Shown: piece after piece, positions 6,043 to 6,266 of the stretch | Layout of the letters: each line of letters begins with the position of its first letter | Position numbering within the stretch: position 1 is the stretch's first letter | Origin: UBA6022 sp036382575 | GTDB lineage: Bacteria; Patescibacteriota; Saccharimonadia; Saccharimonadales; Saccharimonadaceae | Assembly: GCA_036382575.1 (NCBI GenBank) | Contig: DASVHL010000038.1 | Coordinates: 1-6,266, forward strand | Direction of reading: 5' to 3' | DNA: 6,266 nucleotides | Program-made: the position numbers and the translations under genes | The notes under the pieces: model-generated | Database searches by the model: none | Told to the model about the DNA's origin: nothing | What the model saw: only the letters and a program-made list of their open reading frames with translations

Positions 6043-6266
6043 CGAAATTATACCGTCTTCGACGAGAGAGCGAAAATGCCACATACCACGGCCTTCGGTT
6101 TTGTACGTCCAGTAAAACCATGCTGCTGCCGATGCATAGGTTGCGATCTGCAGTTCGCCGTGTCGTTTTAAAAGCGCCGCTTTCTCGTCAGCCGTTCGCT
6201 TGCTGAGTTTTTCACCCGCAAGCGTAATACTCCATTCGCCCACAACGACTGGCTGCTCTTGTCTCC
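6034..6266 (-). CDS. Glycoside hydrolase, GH5-like (C-terminal 76 residues; 5' end outside window)
   Basis: C-terminal end of a TIM-barrel glycoside hydrolase resembling GH5, closest in feel to the exo-beta-1,3-glucanase branch (GH5_9). The frame is open to the window edge and ends in TAA at 6034-6036. Numbering from the first complete codon, PVVVGEWS (5-12) resembles the strand carrying the catalytic nucleophile in exo-1,3-glucanases (VVGEWSAA), making E10 the likely nucleophile. AAAWFYWTYKTEG (46-58) matches the GWxFWTWKTE strand after it, followed by W62 and a short C-terminal tail, as in that family. The linker between these blocks is much shorter than in fungal glucanases. The GTG at 6241-6243 is an internal Val, not a start. 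Acid/base residue, signal peptide and substrate cannot be judged. A plausible role is release of sugar from beta-glucans or host glycans feeding the glycolytic genes downstream, but this is inference from context. Confidence 0.75.
   Translation of the reverse strand, partial: RQEQPVVVGEWSITLAGEKLSKRTADEKAALLKRHGELQIATYASAAAWFYWTYKTEGRGMWHFRSLVEDGIISFK

Noticed and set aside
6047..6052. Second TATAAT upstream of pyk
   Set aside because: It falls inside the last codons of the hydrolase gene (Gly-Ile-Ile) and its best -35 match is poor, so it is likely coincidental, although a weak second promoter cannot be excluded.
6008..6121. Upstream in-frame ATG extending pyruvate kinase by 38 residues
   Set aside because: The extension overlaps the end of the hydrolase gene, contains RRRR and other sequence foreign to the family, and the ATG at 6007 gives a normal N-terminus behind a good promoter.
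6034..6243. Separate 69-residue small protein starting at GTG 6243
   Set aside because: The same frame stays open to the window edge, and GTG falls inside the VVVGEWS strand of a glycoside hydrolase, so it is an internal Val.

Overview
The window is one densely packed run of six genes, all read from the minus strand. In transcription order (right to left) they are: the 3' end of a family-5-type glycoside hydrolase gene (6034-6266, cut by the window edge), pyruvate kinase pyk (4589-6007), phosphoglycerate kinase pgk (3341-4561), triosephosphate isomerase tpiA (2514-3296), an unrecognised acidic, probably disordered protein with a C-terminal membrane anchor (1287-2504), and the first ~416 codons of a UvrD/PcrA-type superfamily 1 helicase (1-1250, cut by the window edge). 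Gaps between genes are 9 to 44 bases and there is no gene-free stretch over 50 bases. I see no RNA gene, mobile element, CRISPR array, large repeat or convincing intrinsic terminator.

The organism looks like a small-genome bacterium of the Patescibacteria/CPR type, most likely Saccharibacteria (TM7). This is an inference from compact single-strand packing, roughly balanced base composition, the flavour of the enzyme variants (SDETA in pyruvate kinase, WNGTLG in PGK, GDDWQSIY in the helicase) and a lineage-specific-looking acidic anchored protein. The six genes contain no in-frame UGA over about 2,000 codons, and terminal stops include TAA, TAG and a tandem TGA TGA. This fits the standard code and argues against the UGA=Gly lineages Gracilibacteria and Absconditabacteria.

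Functionally the core is lower glycolysis. PGK and pyruvate kinase are the two substrate-level ATP-forming steps, and TpiA feeds glyceraldehyde-3-phosphate into that branch. GAPDH, phosphoglycerate mutase and enolase are not in the window. The glycoside hydrolase upstream could supply sugar but sits before a separate pyk promoter. The acidic anchored protein follows tpiA by only 9 bases, so it is probably co-expressed with the glycolytic genes. The helicase has its own candidate -10 element and is probably an independently expressed repair/replication gene.

Two styles of translation start appear. pyk and uvrD each have a -10 hexamer ending exactly 7 bases before the ATG, which predicts leaderless or nearly leaderless mRNAs. 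pgk and the anchored-protein gene, internal to the run, instead share a GGTGGGG ribosome-binding-type motif just before the ATG. The most novel item is the anchored protein, with its repeated short N-terminal motif, a basic/hydrophobic linear motif and a Gly-rich transmembrane tail.
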